DNA of 64,000 nt from positions 108,616,001 through 108,680,000 of the forward strand of contig NC_091117.1 of NCBI RefSeq assembly GCF_040183065.1, read 5' to 3'. Shown here one piece after another: positions 33,966 to 46,600 of this stretch; position 1 is the first letter of the stretch; each line of letters opens with the position of its first letter. A program made the translations under genes and the position numbers. The notes under the pieces are model-generated. The model saw only the letters and a program-made list of their open reading frames with translations. It was not told where the DNA came from and searched no databases. Source of the DNA: Periplaneta americana. Taxonomy: Eukaryota; Arthropoda; Insecta; Blattodea; Blattidae.

Positions 33966-36900
33966 ATGTCGAAGCTCGAGTGGACAGAAGACGCCGTTAT
34001 TAATCTTATTAATGTATATAGGGAACAGGAAGCGTTATGGAATCCCAAGCATCCTTTTTACCATAATAAATTAAGAAAACATGATGCTTGGGAAGCTATT
34101 GGGAAGATGTTCAGTTGCAAGGTAGGCGAGTCAAATACGTGCAAAATTTGAAAATTATTTTTGTTCATTTATTCTCAGTGGATACATATTTGTTGTTTAT
34201 TGTAGGCAGAAGAAGTCAAAAAGAAAATTGAATCCCTACTTACGTCATTCCGGAGGGAAAGGCAGAAGTCTACGAAAAGATCTGGAATGGGGAGTGACGA
34301 AGTATATGAGTCGACTTGGTTCGCATACAAATATATGTCCTTCCTTTTGGAGAAATTCACGCCCAGGAAAACAATTGACACATTTGTAAGTATTACCAGT
34401 AAACGTATTTATTTATTAATGAGTTTTTGTAAGATTTATTTGCTAATTCTCCAGAGACACTACACCAAAGAACACGTGGTTCTAGTTTGCAGTCACAAAT
34501 AGGCTATACTTTCAACATAAAAAGAGTTGATCTTTACTTCTATTGTTTTAAGTATTAAGCTTACTTATCATTAATTAAAACCACCTGTTTATCACTATAT
34601 AAATCTCATAGAGCCAGTCAAGGAAAAGGAAATATACTTTTTCTTTTTTGGTGTAGCTTTTCTGGAGAATTTAGTTACAGTATATTAAAACCTATTTTAA
34701 CTTGAAAGCAAAAAATCACACGTGAAAATGTTTCACATTGCTACATCTCTGTTATTTGATAACAGAGAGGATTATCATAAAAAATACCTCCTATAATAAA
34801 TTTCTAAATTATAGACATCAGCTCAAAGAATTTTGAGTGACCACAAGGGTCCTGAATACAATAAACATGTACAATATAATGTGATGTGATACATTCAAAT
34901 CGTTTCTTAATGCTTACAAACAATAATAAACAACACTGTAGGCCTAATCACTGTTATCACGCATGACGCGACTTAACATCATTTAGAATCAGCTGATAAC
35001 CAATAATATTATAATCTTAATATTATTAATAGACTATAATGGAATTTATGTTGTCAGCAAACAGCTGGATACAAGAAGATTGATTAATATTATTAATGAA
35101 GCTTATGTATTGTATGAGTTGTGCAAAAAGTTTTTGAAACAGAAGTTAGTGAAGTAATAAAATTATTTTTATAGGTGTAATAATATTAGATCTTACTTCT
35201 CGAGTGTTATATCAGCAACATTGGGAGGCTGCAACAGTAGAGATAAGGATCAACGATTTTTTTTATGTTGAAGTATATTTGTGACTGCAAACCAAAACTA
35301 CGTGTTTGTAGGGCCTATACATCTCACAGAAACCAATGAAGCAAAAGAAAGTTATGTCTTCTTTGGTGTAGTTTTTCTGAAGAATTACCGTATCGTATTT
35401 GGGAAAATTTTAGAACACGGATTGCACCTACCAAATTATGTCTTAAAATACTAAAAAGAGCAGATTTGTCTGCGTTTGTCGAATGTGCATCATTATATTT
35501 ACGAAAAGGCACTTTTTAGTGCCAATAATTTATTTTGTGTGCACAAGGGTGCAATGCATGTTCTGGAGTTTATCTGAGGTGGGGGAGGTGGGATATGATG
35601 ATAGAGCTTGGATTAATCTTGCACAGGATAGGGACCAATGGCAGGCTTATGTGAGGGCGACAATGAACCTCCAGGTTCCTTAAAAGCCATTAATAAGTAA
35701 GTAATCTTCTCCTGAACAAAGGTTGCCTATAAAGAATACTATACATACCAGTACATAAGTTAGTTACAAAATTAAGAATTTGGGTATAAATGCAAAAATT
35801 ATTTTGCAAAATTCAAAGAAACAACGTTGTTATACAAAGGATGGAACCAGACAATCAATCATTTCTGTTGTTTGACACAGTACATCTATTATAATGTGAT
35901 GAGACATTCCATTTTGAATGCGACAGTCCTATTTTAGACATTCCGTCCCAATGTCTCCACCATTTTTGTTGGGATGCCTATTAGTCACATTTTATTGGAA
36001 AATGTAAATGTCCCATTTTGAGCTTCAGAAATTCTGATCACATTATCCAATAAAATGTTGACCATTAGTGTAAGGAAAATAAAAGTGACTGAAGTCAATT
36101 TCAAACAAATCACTAGTTTGGATACTTTTATCTATAGGTTTCTAATAGGCATAAGCTAGATTTCATGCACGTATTTTCTGAATGGAATTTATTAGTACAT
36201 ACTGCTTGTGAACAAAATGAAGCCAATAATTTAGCAACAAAGGATGCCAACAAAGAAAACAGAGGTGGATGAGACAGTGAACTTACAGATAAACAGATTG
36301 CCTAAAACCATTTTATTTTTGTTCAGGAGGAAAAACACGTATTGCTGCCAAAATCTACAGCAATTTGAAGCTGTTGGTTTCAGGACAGTGCTTCATTCCT
36401 TGCAGTGGAATGTTCCAACATGTTACCAATTATTCTCCCAAGCACATATGTTTCAAAATTTTATCTAAATCTCTCATTGTTTCATATGTTTATGTAGAAT
36501 TATAATATATTCTTCGCCTAAAATTTCTTGGAAGACAAACATGCACTCCCTCTTGACACTATTTCAGTCGGAATGTTGTTTCCACAGTTTTGTCCTCAAA
36601 ATCAACCCTACACTGTATGTATTTTTCACCAAAATGGAATTTAGTTAAAGATACACTCAATGAATAATTCTAATGAGTGATTTCTATTGCTTGTGCTGTT
36701 TTGTGAAACATTTTACTGATATTATTAGATTGGTTACTGATATTACGAGAATTTTGGCAATAATTCTGATTTATTAATTTTATGAAGCAGGCCCCTGAGG
36801 ATGCAATACTAGGGAAACTGACCATTTCCCAAGTAATTCTTCCTGGACTTCTTGCATGTTACCGGTATGTTGGTAATTGGTAACAAGTGGGAGTAGGCTG

Positions 36901-39900
36901 CAGCTGTGCAATAGTATATATAGGAAAATATCAAGCTACTTTTATGTTCAAAGCAGGGCTTGAGGTGGGGCAAGGTGTGACAGGATGGCATCTCTGTTCC
37001 TTTTGAAATGGCTTAAAACCATCCTGTTACTTCTTAGCATTTCTTAGTATGTAATGCATATGTGACTCTATTTTAACGCATGCTACATAAACTACTGTAA
37101 TATGTTTGTAGGTCTAAACTGTACATCACACAGCATATTTTCATAACTTATGTCTATGAATAAAAAGGGAGAAACCATCCCGGTTCTTTTGTTCATTCCA
37201 CCTCAAGCACTGGTTCAAAGTATTTGTGGCTACAAACTAAAACCACGTGTTTATCACTATATATATCTTACAGAAACCAATGAAGCAAAAGAAAATTGTG
37301 TCTGATTTGATGTAGCTTTAATGACAAAATACCTACCGGTACGTAAAGATTAATTTTTGGTCTTACAGAATGTATCTGTTATGGTAACTGTTATACCATT
37401 TATTTCATTATTGGAATAGGCATACACAATATAAATACAAATAGAAATGTAATACATTTGCAAATATGTTGAATACAGAAGGTAATTCAATAAATAATAA
37501 CAATAATAATACCAAAAAAAACTTATTTCAGTAAAAGGAACTTGAAAAAAAACACATACTAAAAATAACATAGTGACATAAATTGCAATACAACAAACTC
37601 TATTACGTGGCTAACGAGAAAGACGGGCTTCGGCACAAATCAAGTCACATGGTTATCATGGTCTAGTCATGGCCACCATGACAATCGCCTAATAAAAGTA
37701 CATGTTCAAAGTTTTAAAAAACAAAGGAATTGCTATATTAAACTCAAGTTAAACGTACATTTATATATAAACTTGTTCAATGTTGGCCTTGTTACAACTA
37801 AGAATGTGATGTCGCGCTGTAGCCTGTCTTTCTCATTAACCACATATCTATTACTACTATAAACAAGATACACAGATAGTTTTACCTACGTTATATAATT
37901 CTCAATGTGGGTTATTTGGAAATTGAATGCACTGTATATGGGAAATCAGGCAAATATGGGCACTTTTAAGGGGTTAGGTACAGCTTACAGCAGTAAAATT
38001 TTGAAAAAATTCAACATTTTTTTTCTTCCATTACTGAATCTTGTACAATAATGAAAATTAGTATGTGTAAAACACTGTCCTTCTGCTATGTGAAAAACAT
38101 ATTTTTACGATTTAAAAAAAAACATTATTTATTTATTTTCAAAAATTCAGGTCACTGTGCAGTGATGAAGCATTTCCCATATAACTCAAAAACTATCCAA
38201 CATTGTCATGAAATTTTTTGTGTGTATTTATGCATGTTGTATCTACAATATGATGCAAGATCATTTCTTTATCTTTGATAGATTGTCTGATAAAAAAAAT
38301 CATTAAAAATGGTCAAATATCAGTATTTCCTTCTAACAAAAAATGTAGTTGAAAGAGCATGATATTGTAAACATGAGTTTCAGCAATAAAATAAAAGAGA
38401 GAGAACATGAAAAAGTTATCAAGTTTATGAGTTATGAGGGAAATGCTTCATCACTGCACAGTGAACTACCACCATTACGAATTTTGAAAAAAAATATATA
38501 TAATAATTTTTTTAAAATCTTAAAATTTTCTTTTTTTCATATAGCAGAAGGACAGTGTTGTACACATACCAATTTTCATTATTGTACAAGATACAGTAAT
38601 GGAGGAAAAAAATGTTGAATATTTCCAAAAATTTTACTGCTGTAAGCTGTACCTAACCCCTTAAGGTAATGCCCATGTCATCTAATTCTTCGTGAGTTAA
38701 CAAAGCATCAAACAGTATATTTGTATAACAAACACTTTGACATTCTCTTAGGAATACTTTCGCTGCCATGGTACTTCTCCCAATTCTGTCATGAAATAAG
38801 TAGCATACTCATCTCTGATCGACTGACTACTTACTGCCGACTTCCTTGGGACCCTCCTAAAGGGAAGGAATGATGTAAGTGCAGTATCATTCCTCCAGTT
38901 TCCTTCAGTAACATTTCCTGCAACTTCAGCATCCAATGCTCCATTAGGAGTGTAGAGATTCCTAGAAGAATCACTTCTACGCATAAAATTATGCAAATAC
39001 AAGCAACACCGTACTACAGTGCATGCTTTTTCTGGCTGAAGTAACATTGGCTTGCGAAGAACCCTAAATACAGCAGAAAGAATTCCAAATGCATTCTCCA
39101 CTATACGACGTGCTCTTGATAACCTGTAATTAAATATTCGCTCTTTGCTGCCATTTTCTTGTACACCTGGGAAAGGCTTCAACAAATTGTTCTGTAGAGG
39201 GAATGCATCATCTCCTATGAATACATATGGGACTTTCTCCATTCTGCCTGGGAGAAAGTCATCAGATGGAATTCCAAGTTCATTGTTCTGCAGTTTCCTG
39301 TAGAATGAAGTATTCCTTAAGACCCCACTGTCTGAAATTCTTCCTTGGCATCCAACATCAGCATAAATAAAGGAATAGTTAGCATCCACAATTCCCAACA
39401 AAACTATATAAATGTCCCTTTATAGTTGAAAAACTCGGTGCCACTATTAATCGGTGATTGTAGAATGCAGTGTTTACCATCTAATGCTCCCAAACACTGT
39501 GGAAAATTCCAGTCTTCATTGTAGCGTTTTGATACTTCACGCCATTCTTCAGGACTAGACGGCATCTGAGGAAGAGAAAGACATCCATAAAGACATGACT
39601 TTTTTGAAATTCTAACTACTATTATTTTTATACAGCTTGATTACACAACTTTTAACACTATATCACTTCGGAATATATAGTTTATATTGCTTTCACGTGT
39701 TCAAATACTAAGTTACGATAACCCACAGGCTGAAACTAGTCAACAAGTTACCCTAACCTAGTATTTAACAAAAAAAAAGCAATATAAACTATATATTCCG
39801 AAATTATTTTTATGTTTAGGAGTTATTAAAGGCATTTCTAAGGGGAAAAAATTGTAGTTGCGTTTTTAAATTTGGGAACTCGTAATGATATATAATAATT

Positions 39901-40419
39901 TTTTCTTAGGAGGTTTTAGGTCACGAGAACGAGGATGAAGGCCAGAATAACAATGTGCCTGATGAAACGTCGCGAGATTTTTTTGATGACCTGGATTCAG
40001 CCTCAACTCAAGTGCCTTGTACTACATCTGAGGGATTGACATCATTCTCAACTCCAGTGTGTTCCACTGCAAGTCCTCTTACATCTGAGGGGTTGAGGAA
40101 AAGGAAATTGAAAGAGGACACAAGAATATCAGAGGCCTATGCCATTTTACAAGCAACGGTAGCTAAGCAACAAGCTAAAGATACGAGCACCATCTTTGGA
40201 GACTTTGTTGCCACAAAACATCGCTCATACAGCGAAAGAACGCGATGCATTGTGGAACACATGATTGGTAACATTCTGTTCCAAGCAGATATGGGACAGT
40301 TTGAGCTAAGTACACAGGAACAAGTTAGCTCCAACGCCCATATTCTGCCGGAATACATTGACAACCCTGTAGAAACTGAATCTGGGAATGTAATTTATGT
40401 AATAAAATCTCAGGAATGA
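33966..40419 (+). CDS. MADF-BESS DNA-binding protein of Harbinger element 2 (3 exons)
   Basis: Exons 33966-34121, 34206-34385 and 39910-40419, all phase 0, with donors GTAGGC and GTAAGT and acceptors ATTGTAG and TTCTTAG. The predicted protein is 281 aa without an internal stop. Residues 1-90 form a MADF domain (WTEDAVINLINVYREQEALW, WEAIGKMF, then VKKKIESLLTSFRRERQKS). After an acidic, Ser/Thr-rich linker and a basic KRKLK stretch, about residues 200-250 (STIFGDFVATKHRS to NILFQADMGQFE) resemble a BESS motif. In Harbinger elements such proteins bind DNA and help bring the transposase to the nucleus and to the element ends. The second intron is 5.5 kb and contains the catalytic exon of the opposite gene. 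The start is the first ATG with the MADF Trp following directly. Confidence 0.82.
34386..37965. repeat. MADF intron 2, left part: repeated short blocks
   Basis: A block of about 100 bp with ACCACGTGTTTATCACTATA and CCAATGAAGCAAAAGAAA-like sequence occurs at 34572-34670, 35279-35390 and 37223-37320. An inverted, shortened form lies at 34452-34545. In addition 35445-35560 is an inverted repeat of 41890-41990 (AAAGGCACTTTTTAGTGCCA-type sequence), which lies just inside the transposase intron. No further gene is seen; open frames here lack resemblance to families. Confidence 0.6.
35578..35703 (+). mobile_element. LINE 3' tail fragment
   Basis: The plus strand encodes EVGYDDRAWINLAQDRDQWQ and AYVRATMNLQVP then stop, followed by AAAAGCCATTAATAAGTAAG. 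It is the same LINE family as 32633-33310, reduced to about 125 bp. Confidence 0.8.
37970..38660. mobile_element. Foldback MITE with TTAA flanks
   Basis: Ends GGGGTTAGGTACAGCTTACA and its inverse. Inverted similarity extends about 200-300 bp inward (CAGAAGGACAGTGT, AATGAAAATT, CATTTCCC blocks on both arms), so the transcript could fold into a long hairpin. TTAA precedes and follows (37966-37969 and 38661-38664), which suggests a TTAA-type duplication as in piggyBac. A TA duplication cannot be excluded. No transposase inside. Confidence 0.8.
39668..39801. mobile_element. Short MITE, about 134 bp
   Basis: TCGGAATATATAGTTTATAT on the left and its inverse on the right, arms of about 27 bp. It lies between the two gene halves, in intron 1 of the transposase and about 110 bases before the last MADF exon. 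Confidence 0.8.
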
Positions 40420-41490
40420 TTAAGGCTAAAATTAGTAAAATCAGAGAAAATGAGATAGGCCTATGTTTCCCAGATAATTTACATTATGTATTTATTTAAT
40501 TATTATTTTTTTATATTATTGTTAATGTGTAGATTGATATTACATAACTGGCCACGCGATTATTTGAAAGATGATATTATTTTATTGTACATTTTGTATC
40601 ATAATGTCAGTTCTGTGATTCATGATTAACCTTCCTTAACAACATGAAAAATCCTACATTCTTTTATTTCAGTCCTATACTAAGTTTATATGACATAACT
40701 CTTTCAATATTAAGTCAATTGGTTGTATCTGTTGAGAAAGAAATAACGAAATAAGAACTGTAATAAATCCCACAAAAAGGACTGGTGTCACAGAATCGAC
40801 AAAAGACAGACAGTTTTATTGCTTGTAGTAAGTGTCACAGAACTGATATTATCCATTAGGGACTGATGTAAATAATATTTGGAGCATTAAAGAAACAATT
40901 CAATGATTATCTTTTGCAATAAAATAATAAATGGCAGGGGCATGCTACAATTTTATTTCGTTTCACTTTTTAATTGCTAAATAACAATAAAAATGCTTTT
41001 GAAGATGTGGTCAGAGACACGTCACAGAACAGACATCTTCACACTCAGAGTTGCTGCTCAGGCATAATAATGGTTAGTTACAATTGTCCAAATTCATTTA
41101 CAACATGGTTTTAATATTGTAATGTTTTGTAATGTATATCTTTCTTTGAAATATAACAGATGTGTTGATTTGTGTAATTAATATTCATCTTTCCTTTGTT
41201 CTTACTTACATGTTTCCCTTTTTGGCTTATTCAATTGAAGAGTAGAGGAGAAAAACCTTGATACGTCACGTTTTACTATTTTTACAGGAAAGCAAATTAA
41301 AAGTTTCAAGACACATTAGGCCTGCAGTCTACTTTCTTTGGGTTATCATTCTTCCAATGTCTTTGGCTAATGAGGTTGTTATTCTGTGCAGTTAAACTAC
41401 TATAATCTACACTACCTGAGCTATTACATGGACTTCTCTCGTTTTTCCCTGTGCTCTTCAATTGCTTTAAACAATTCACTCAGTTTAAAG
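40420..41490. other. Non-coding, MADF 3' side and transposase intron
   Basis: AT-rich, with AATAAA signals after the MADF stop (for example near 40762). No further gene seen. Confidence 0.4.
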
Positions 41491-41668
41491 CAGGGGTCGT
41501 CAGCACAGAGCACGCTGGGGCTAGCCTCTCTTACCTGCAGAAAACACAGTGCACTATAGTGCTCTCGTAGCTGCTAGCGGGTATGCTATCTCTCCCTGTT
41601 GCACGATGGTGCACACAGGACGGCACCGCATACCCATTGGACATTTCGGCGAGCGCTGACGACCACTG
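41491..41668. mobile_element. hAT MITE, 178 bp
   Basis: Ends CAGGGGTCGTCAGC and GCTGACGACCACTG are inverted repeats. The exact 8-bp duplication GTTTAAAG lies at 41483-41490 and 41669-41676. It is GC-richer than its surroundings. Confidence 0.9.
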
Positions 41669-43379
41669 GTTTAAAGGATCCTCTACAATTTAGATGCATT
41701 ACTTCTCTTGCAAAAATCATTATCATTCAATCGGCAGTTTTGTAAACACAAATTTGAAAAATAATGCGAAGTTATAAAATAAAACACGCGATTGCATAAG
41801 CAACATTTTCATTATTATTACTTATACTGTCTTGGGTTAAATTTCAGAACACGGATACCTTCCTTTCCCTCTTACTCCAAAGTTCCAACCTTGTGCACAG
41901 AAAATAAATTATTGGCACTGAAAAGTGCCTTTTCGTAAGCATGATGCGCATTCGACAAACACAGACAATTCTCTCTTTTTAGTATTTTAAGATAATTGTT
42001 GTCAGTGAGGTATCCGTATATTGAAACTTTCCCCTGTCTTGCAGTCTTACCTTAATAAAATCTTCCAGTTCCTCAATTATAGTTGTGCATACTTCCGGAA
42101 CGATCCTGGAAATCAGCTGTTTAGACACTTTGAACAAATACATTAAGCTTGTGTATGAATCTCCTGTAGCGAGATATCTAAGTGTCAATGCCAGCCTTTC
42201 CTGTATTGGTATTGCTTCTCGCCAGCTTGTATCTTTCTTCGAAATTTTCGGCCCTATTTTGCATAGTAATATTTCGAAGTCAGTTGCTGAAATCCGACAG
42301 AAGTTGTGAAACTGTCCCGATTCTATTCCACGCAAATCATGAAGCAAGTCAGTGCCTCTATATTGTTTACGACTTTCGTAGAGTGGCGTCTGCCACCATC
42401 GCCTTTTCTTTTTTAACTTTCTTTTCGTTAAACTGCCTATAACAACAACGGCTGCACTTGCTATGATTATATCTTCGTCCGCCATTATTCCGGATAATCA
42501 ACGAACGTGAATGTTTTCTGATCATTTGCTGATGATTTGTACGTTGCTCCAAACTGCGAACAAACAACGAAGTTTCGCTTCATCATTCGTTCGTTGTTCG
42601 TTCGCTATGTGTGTACGCAGGCAGATTTCTAGCGCGCTGGCTTCAGCATAGAACGCATGCGCTAAGAAAGTATTTAGAATAGCGATCTCTTTTAATGCTT
42701 ACTCCAGGGCCAGCTTTGAAGTTACGTGGAAGGTCGGCTAACTTCGCTTCTGCCTACCTTCTGACAGTTCTGACGCATCGTGATCTGTCCAGTGTATTCT
42801 TGTCGCATAAATCGAACTGCCAGTAGTAAGCAACGTCCAACTAACCCTAAAAAAATCCCATTCATAGTTAATTGAAGAATTTCTAAGCACCTAGACAAGA
42901 GTATATAATTATATAAGGTTTTCCAAATGTGTTGGGGTAGTTAATAAATATCCACTTTTAGGTTTTTCTAAATGTGTTGAGGTAGGCTTAGCCTACCCTG
43001 CCTGCCCTGAGGAGCCGCCTCTGGTATAGTGTCCCCTTATATGCGGAAGCCGGAGAGTTCGCACGAGGAATGTAGTTGCAAATGTTTGGATTTATTGTTA
43101 TTTTATTTGAAACATTGTTGTTTTAATTTGTTACCTGTAATTTATTAAGTTTTTGTTGCTGTAATACCTACAACTGATACGGTTATGAAGGAGTGTATTG
43201 AACACTTAAATGTGTATTTATGCTATTGTAATTATTAAATGAAGTTTTTTTTACATTAGTATGATGACTGAAAATAATGTTCTATAATGTAAGAAGGTCC
43301 TTTAGAAGTTTATGCCCTTCAAATTAAAAATATCTGAGTTTTACTTTAAATATTCCTATCCCTAGCTTGTTGAAAAGGA

Positions 43380-43657
43380 CTAACAATGGCGGCCGACTCG
43401 GTGATTGCGCTACTCTGGTATATCCACGGACTCTGGGATGCATCGTATGAATGCGACTCTGGTGTTTTGTCTATTAACTACGTCCACTATTTCATAGTTA
43501 TAACTAATTGGCTTTTCAAAGACATGATTGCAGCCTTTCTCTCATCGCTAAATAGTGTAGTGTTGGCTGCAATGCATACATGCATAATTTTGAATCACGC
43601 AGTAGCCTTGCGCTCGTCCGCCATGACACTTGGCAACATTTAATTGGATTATACCCC
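43380..43657 (-). repeat. Dispersed repeat X, third copy (reverse)
   Basis: On the minus strand it starts GGTATAATCCAATT and ends near GCCATTGTTAGTCC, covering both fragments seen at 22000-22207 and 29195-29275. It is the fullest copy, about 280 bp. It contains the AATCCAAT site used by the P element at 18796, here uninterrupted. Confidence 0.75.
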
Positions 43658-46600
43658 CTATATTATTATATCAATCACCTTAATACCTTATAAGGGCAAC
43701 ATAACACCTGCAAGAAGGACCATTCTAACCTCACTCCTACTGTACGCTTATTACAGGTTGCGGTACTTCAAAATAATTATTATAGTGCTATTAGATTACC
43801 ATATAGGGCAACCTACAATAAGTTTCAAAATACTTTTATATAAAAAAAAATAATAATAACCATATATAAGATATCAAAATCCTTTATATGGTAAACTATC
43901 ATTTCTTCACAATTGCGTTACCACTTTAAGATATAAATGTATTCACATATTTGGCTTCTAGTCAAGTCATATGTACCGTAAACGAAAGAAAAATTGAGTG
44001 CCGACACCAATTTCCCAAATAAAGGTGGAAAGTTGCTGTGAAAGTGGAGTCCAGTGGAGAGGTACGGGTAGGCGGGATCACTCTATCGAGATAGAAGGGG
44101 TAGGCGGCAGGAAAGGGCAGCACATTCATTTCATTACTGTGTTTCCTTACTAATTAAAGGGAAAAGACAAGTTTTTGTAAGATCGAGTTAGTGACAGGTT
44201 AGGTTAGTATGATTTGCATATATTTACAATTGTCTAAAAAAAAAAAAAAATGTCAAAACTACATCGAAACTTCTCTCTTCCAGGCTATCCTGTAGGGAGT
44301 CCTTGCCTTCTTTTGGTAACGCTATTGTAAAGATTTACCGGTAAAGGTGTAACCAAATCTCATTGTTTGTTCATTTTTCCAGAAATAATGCCTTACCTCC
44401 AATGACCAATTACTACTGCTATTGAGATTCTATGCTACTGGGAGAACATTGACAACAGTAGGAGATTTTTGTGGGGTCCACGAAGTTACAGCAGGAATTG
44501 TTGTCAATCGAGCTAGTGCTGCACTTGCTGCTTGGTTTAATTGAAGTGATGACTTTTAATGCTTCATTGGGAGTAGTTTTATTTGCTCCAGTAATTAAGT
44601 GCAAGGCTTGTTTTTTTTTCCGAGGGATTCTGTCTCTCTTTTTGATGCTGTTACGAATAGTATTTTAATACAGGTTTTATGTACAAATTATAGGTCTTGA
44701 TTAAAGTTTTCCTACAACTGTTTCATTTTGTGTCTGCTAGTTGTTTAGTCAACTCTCCGAAGATAGATTGGAATACCAATAAGGCATCACTCATGAGACA
44801 ACTGTCAGGAGATAATGTGGTAGGGTGGCAAGTTCCCTTCTCCTTCCTTGCATATATCACTCGCCAGTAGGAGGAGGCCTAACATATTTCACTAATCAGA
44901 CTTAAGATATGCTTGCTATATATTATTATTTAACAAACTGTAACAGTTTATTGAATTTTAGACGTGACAGTTTTTCTTCATTTCCTGAAAGTTTTGGAAT
45001 TAGCATTTATGTTTTGCAAGGGAGCTGTTTCATTCATGCTAGGCCTAGTGATTCATGTATGCAAACATATTCATATCGTTACTTTTTAAATATATTTTAT
45101 TGCTTGGATCCCTCACAGTGATCTCTTAACAGGCTAATGCACTGTATCTGCAATTCAAATTTATTTTACATAAGCAAAATATGGCAAAACATTTTTCAAG
45201 AGGCACATTAATTGAAGCGTCGGCTGGAACAACGTTATAAGTTACATTTGGTAAAATTTACAGGAGCTGCAAAAATGTGTATGCGTACAACTTTGTTCTT
45301 ATGAGGGTAGCAAACTTTTGAGTGGACAGATTGCACGTACTGCATTGATGGACAGTTGCAAGCCAAGGAGTATAGCAAGGTAACATGACATACAACATTA
45401 TTACACGGAAACACACCGAATGAAAATTTTGTAACTTACAACGTTGTTCCAGCTGATGCTTCAATTGTATTCAGGTACTCTGTGAATGTGTACTTAAAAC
45501 AAGAGAGATGGACTATAGCTGCAATTAAATTTAAAATTTATTTTTTATTTTGTATAAACAAAACACGACATTTTTCAGGAGACACAATAAGCATAATCAT
45601 TTATTACATCCACTGTCTCATTATATATGCTATGGTACATGTCATATTTACAAATTAATAATATGCAGGCTAATACATAAGAGTACATAGTAACTGTAAT
45701 TAAACACAACACAAATACATATGCAAATACACAAAACTTGGAAAACTGTGGCAGAGCCAACTTCAGCTATAAGCCCCATTTGTTAGAGATCTGCACGGGC
45801 CATAATTCTTAGGCCCGGCCCATCTCGGCCTGATCTGAACCAGACCCGAACCCAACCAGAAACCTTAGATTAGCTTATAATTATCACTTGACTCGAACCT
45901 AATCCTGAAGACTAGCAGATAAAGCAGAGACCATAGGGATCAAGAACAGCTGCATGAGATTATCACTCCATTAGAAGGATGAGAAGAAGTAATCTCCCAG
46001 TCATCCAGGTCAAACAAATCTGGTCAACAAAATTAAACATATTTTTTGTTAAAACATAAAGAATGGATGATTTTTGTAGCGTTTACTTTCTGCCACTAAT
46101 TGAAGATGTCCTTGTAGATGGACCACCCATTAAAGAGGAGGAAAAAGTAATGTAAAAACTCCAAATGTTACTTTTGATATTCCAAATCCCATCTCTTTCC
46201 AAACATGAGGACATGACTTACTTTTATTTCAAATCATTCTTTGTTATAATGTTAGCACCCAACTTTCAACTAATGTATTTTTTAAAGAAATCACTGCAAT
46301 AGTATTGAAGTTCATGCATTTCTAACATCTCAAGTATAATTAAGTCAACATTAGACTTACAGTTCACAGATGGAGAAAGATTTTTCAATGTGGCTAATGC
46401 ATTCCTCAGAGGCTTGCTTTTTCTTTCTTTTTTTTTTAAGCATCCTTGGGGTGTAACTCGATCAGTTATTATCCCATTATCAGTGAAATATTTAAGAGAG
46501 GGATATATGCTTATATTCAGACCTTTCTGGGTTTAGCCTACACTACCTACACTGAATAAACCAGTAATTTCACTTAAAACTTACTTTCATTACACTGTGT

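Larger units (their letters stand above)
38748..42485 (-). pseudogene. Harbinger element 2 transposase (HARBI1/DDE_Tnp_4 type), one frame shift
   Basis: Exon 1 is 42485-42051 (145 codons, phase 0, donor GTAAGA) and holds the N-terminal helical and HTH-like part: HNFCRISATDFEILL, PIQERLALTLRYLATGDSY, LFKVSKQLISRIVPEV. Exon 2 starts at 39565 after CTTCCTCAG: MPSSPEEWREVSKRYNEDWN, then LGALDGKH (first Asp). One base is missing near 39415. The frame then continues with IVDANYSFIYADVGCQGRIS and DSG (second Asp), GDDAFPLQNNLLKPFP, and RARRIVENAFGIL (Glu), ending at 38748. All three catalytic positions are present, so it is a recently active DDE nuclease. Cut-and-paste transposition is inferred from the family. 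The alternative is that the frame shift is an assembly error and the gene is whole. Confidence 0.88.
33729..42621 (+). mobile_element. PIF/Harbinger element 2, 8.9 kb, both genes nearly intact
   Basis: Inverted ends of about 37 bp begin TGCGTACACACATAGCGAAC (33731 and, inverted, 42619). A clear TAA duplication is not visible: TAA precedes the left end, but the right flank differs. It carries a MADF-BESS gene on the plus strand and a DDE transposase on the minus strand with interleaved exons. Later guests lie in its introns: a LINE shard (35578-35703), a foldback element (37970-38660), a short MITE (39668-39801), a hAT MITE (41491-41668) and small repeats near 34.5-37.3 kb. Confidence 0.88.
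32246..43023. mobile_element. hAT-like element expanded to 10.8 kb by nested insertions
   Basis: The left end CAGTGGCGGCTC and the right end GAGCCGCCTCTG are inverted, with shared inner GGGTAGGC. An exact 8-bp duplication GTATAGTG lies at 32238-32245 and 43024-43031. The hAT DNA proper is only 32246-32632, 33311-33728 and 42622-43023. The rest is a LINE fragment and a Harbinger element. No hAT transposase is present, so it moved with help from another copy. Confidence 0.88.

Noticed and set aside
33672-34074. Overlapping frames at the left end of Harbinger element 2
   Set aside because: They lie over the terminal repeat and 5' leader of the MADF gene; the MADF frame starting at 33966 explains the coding signal.
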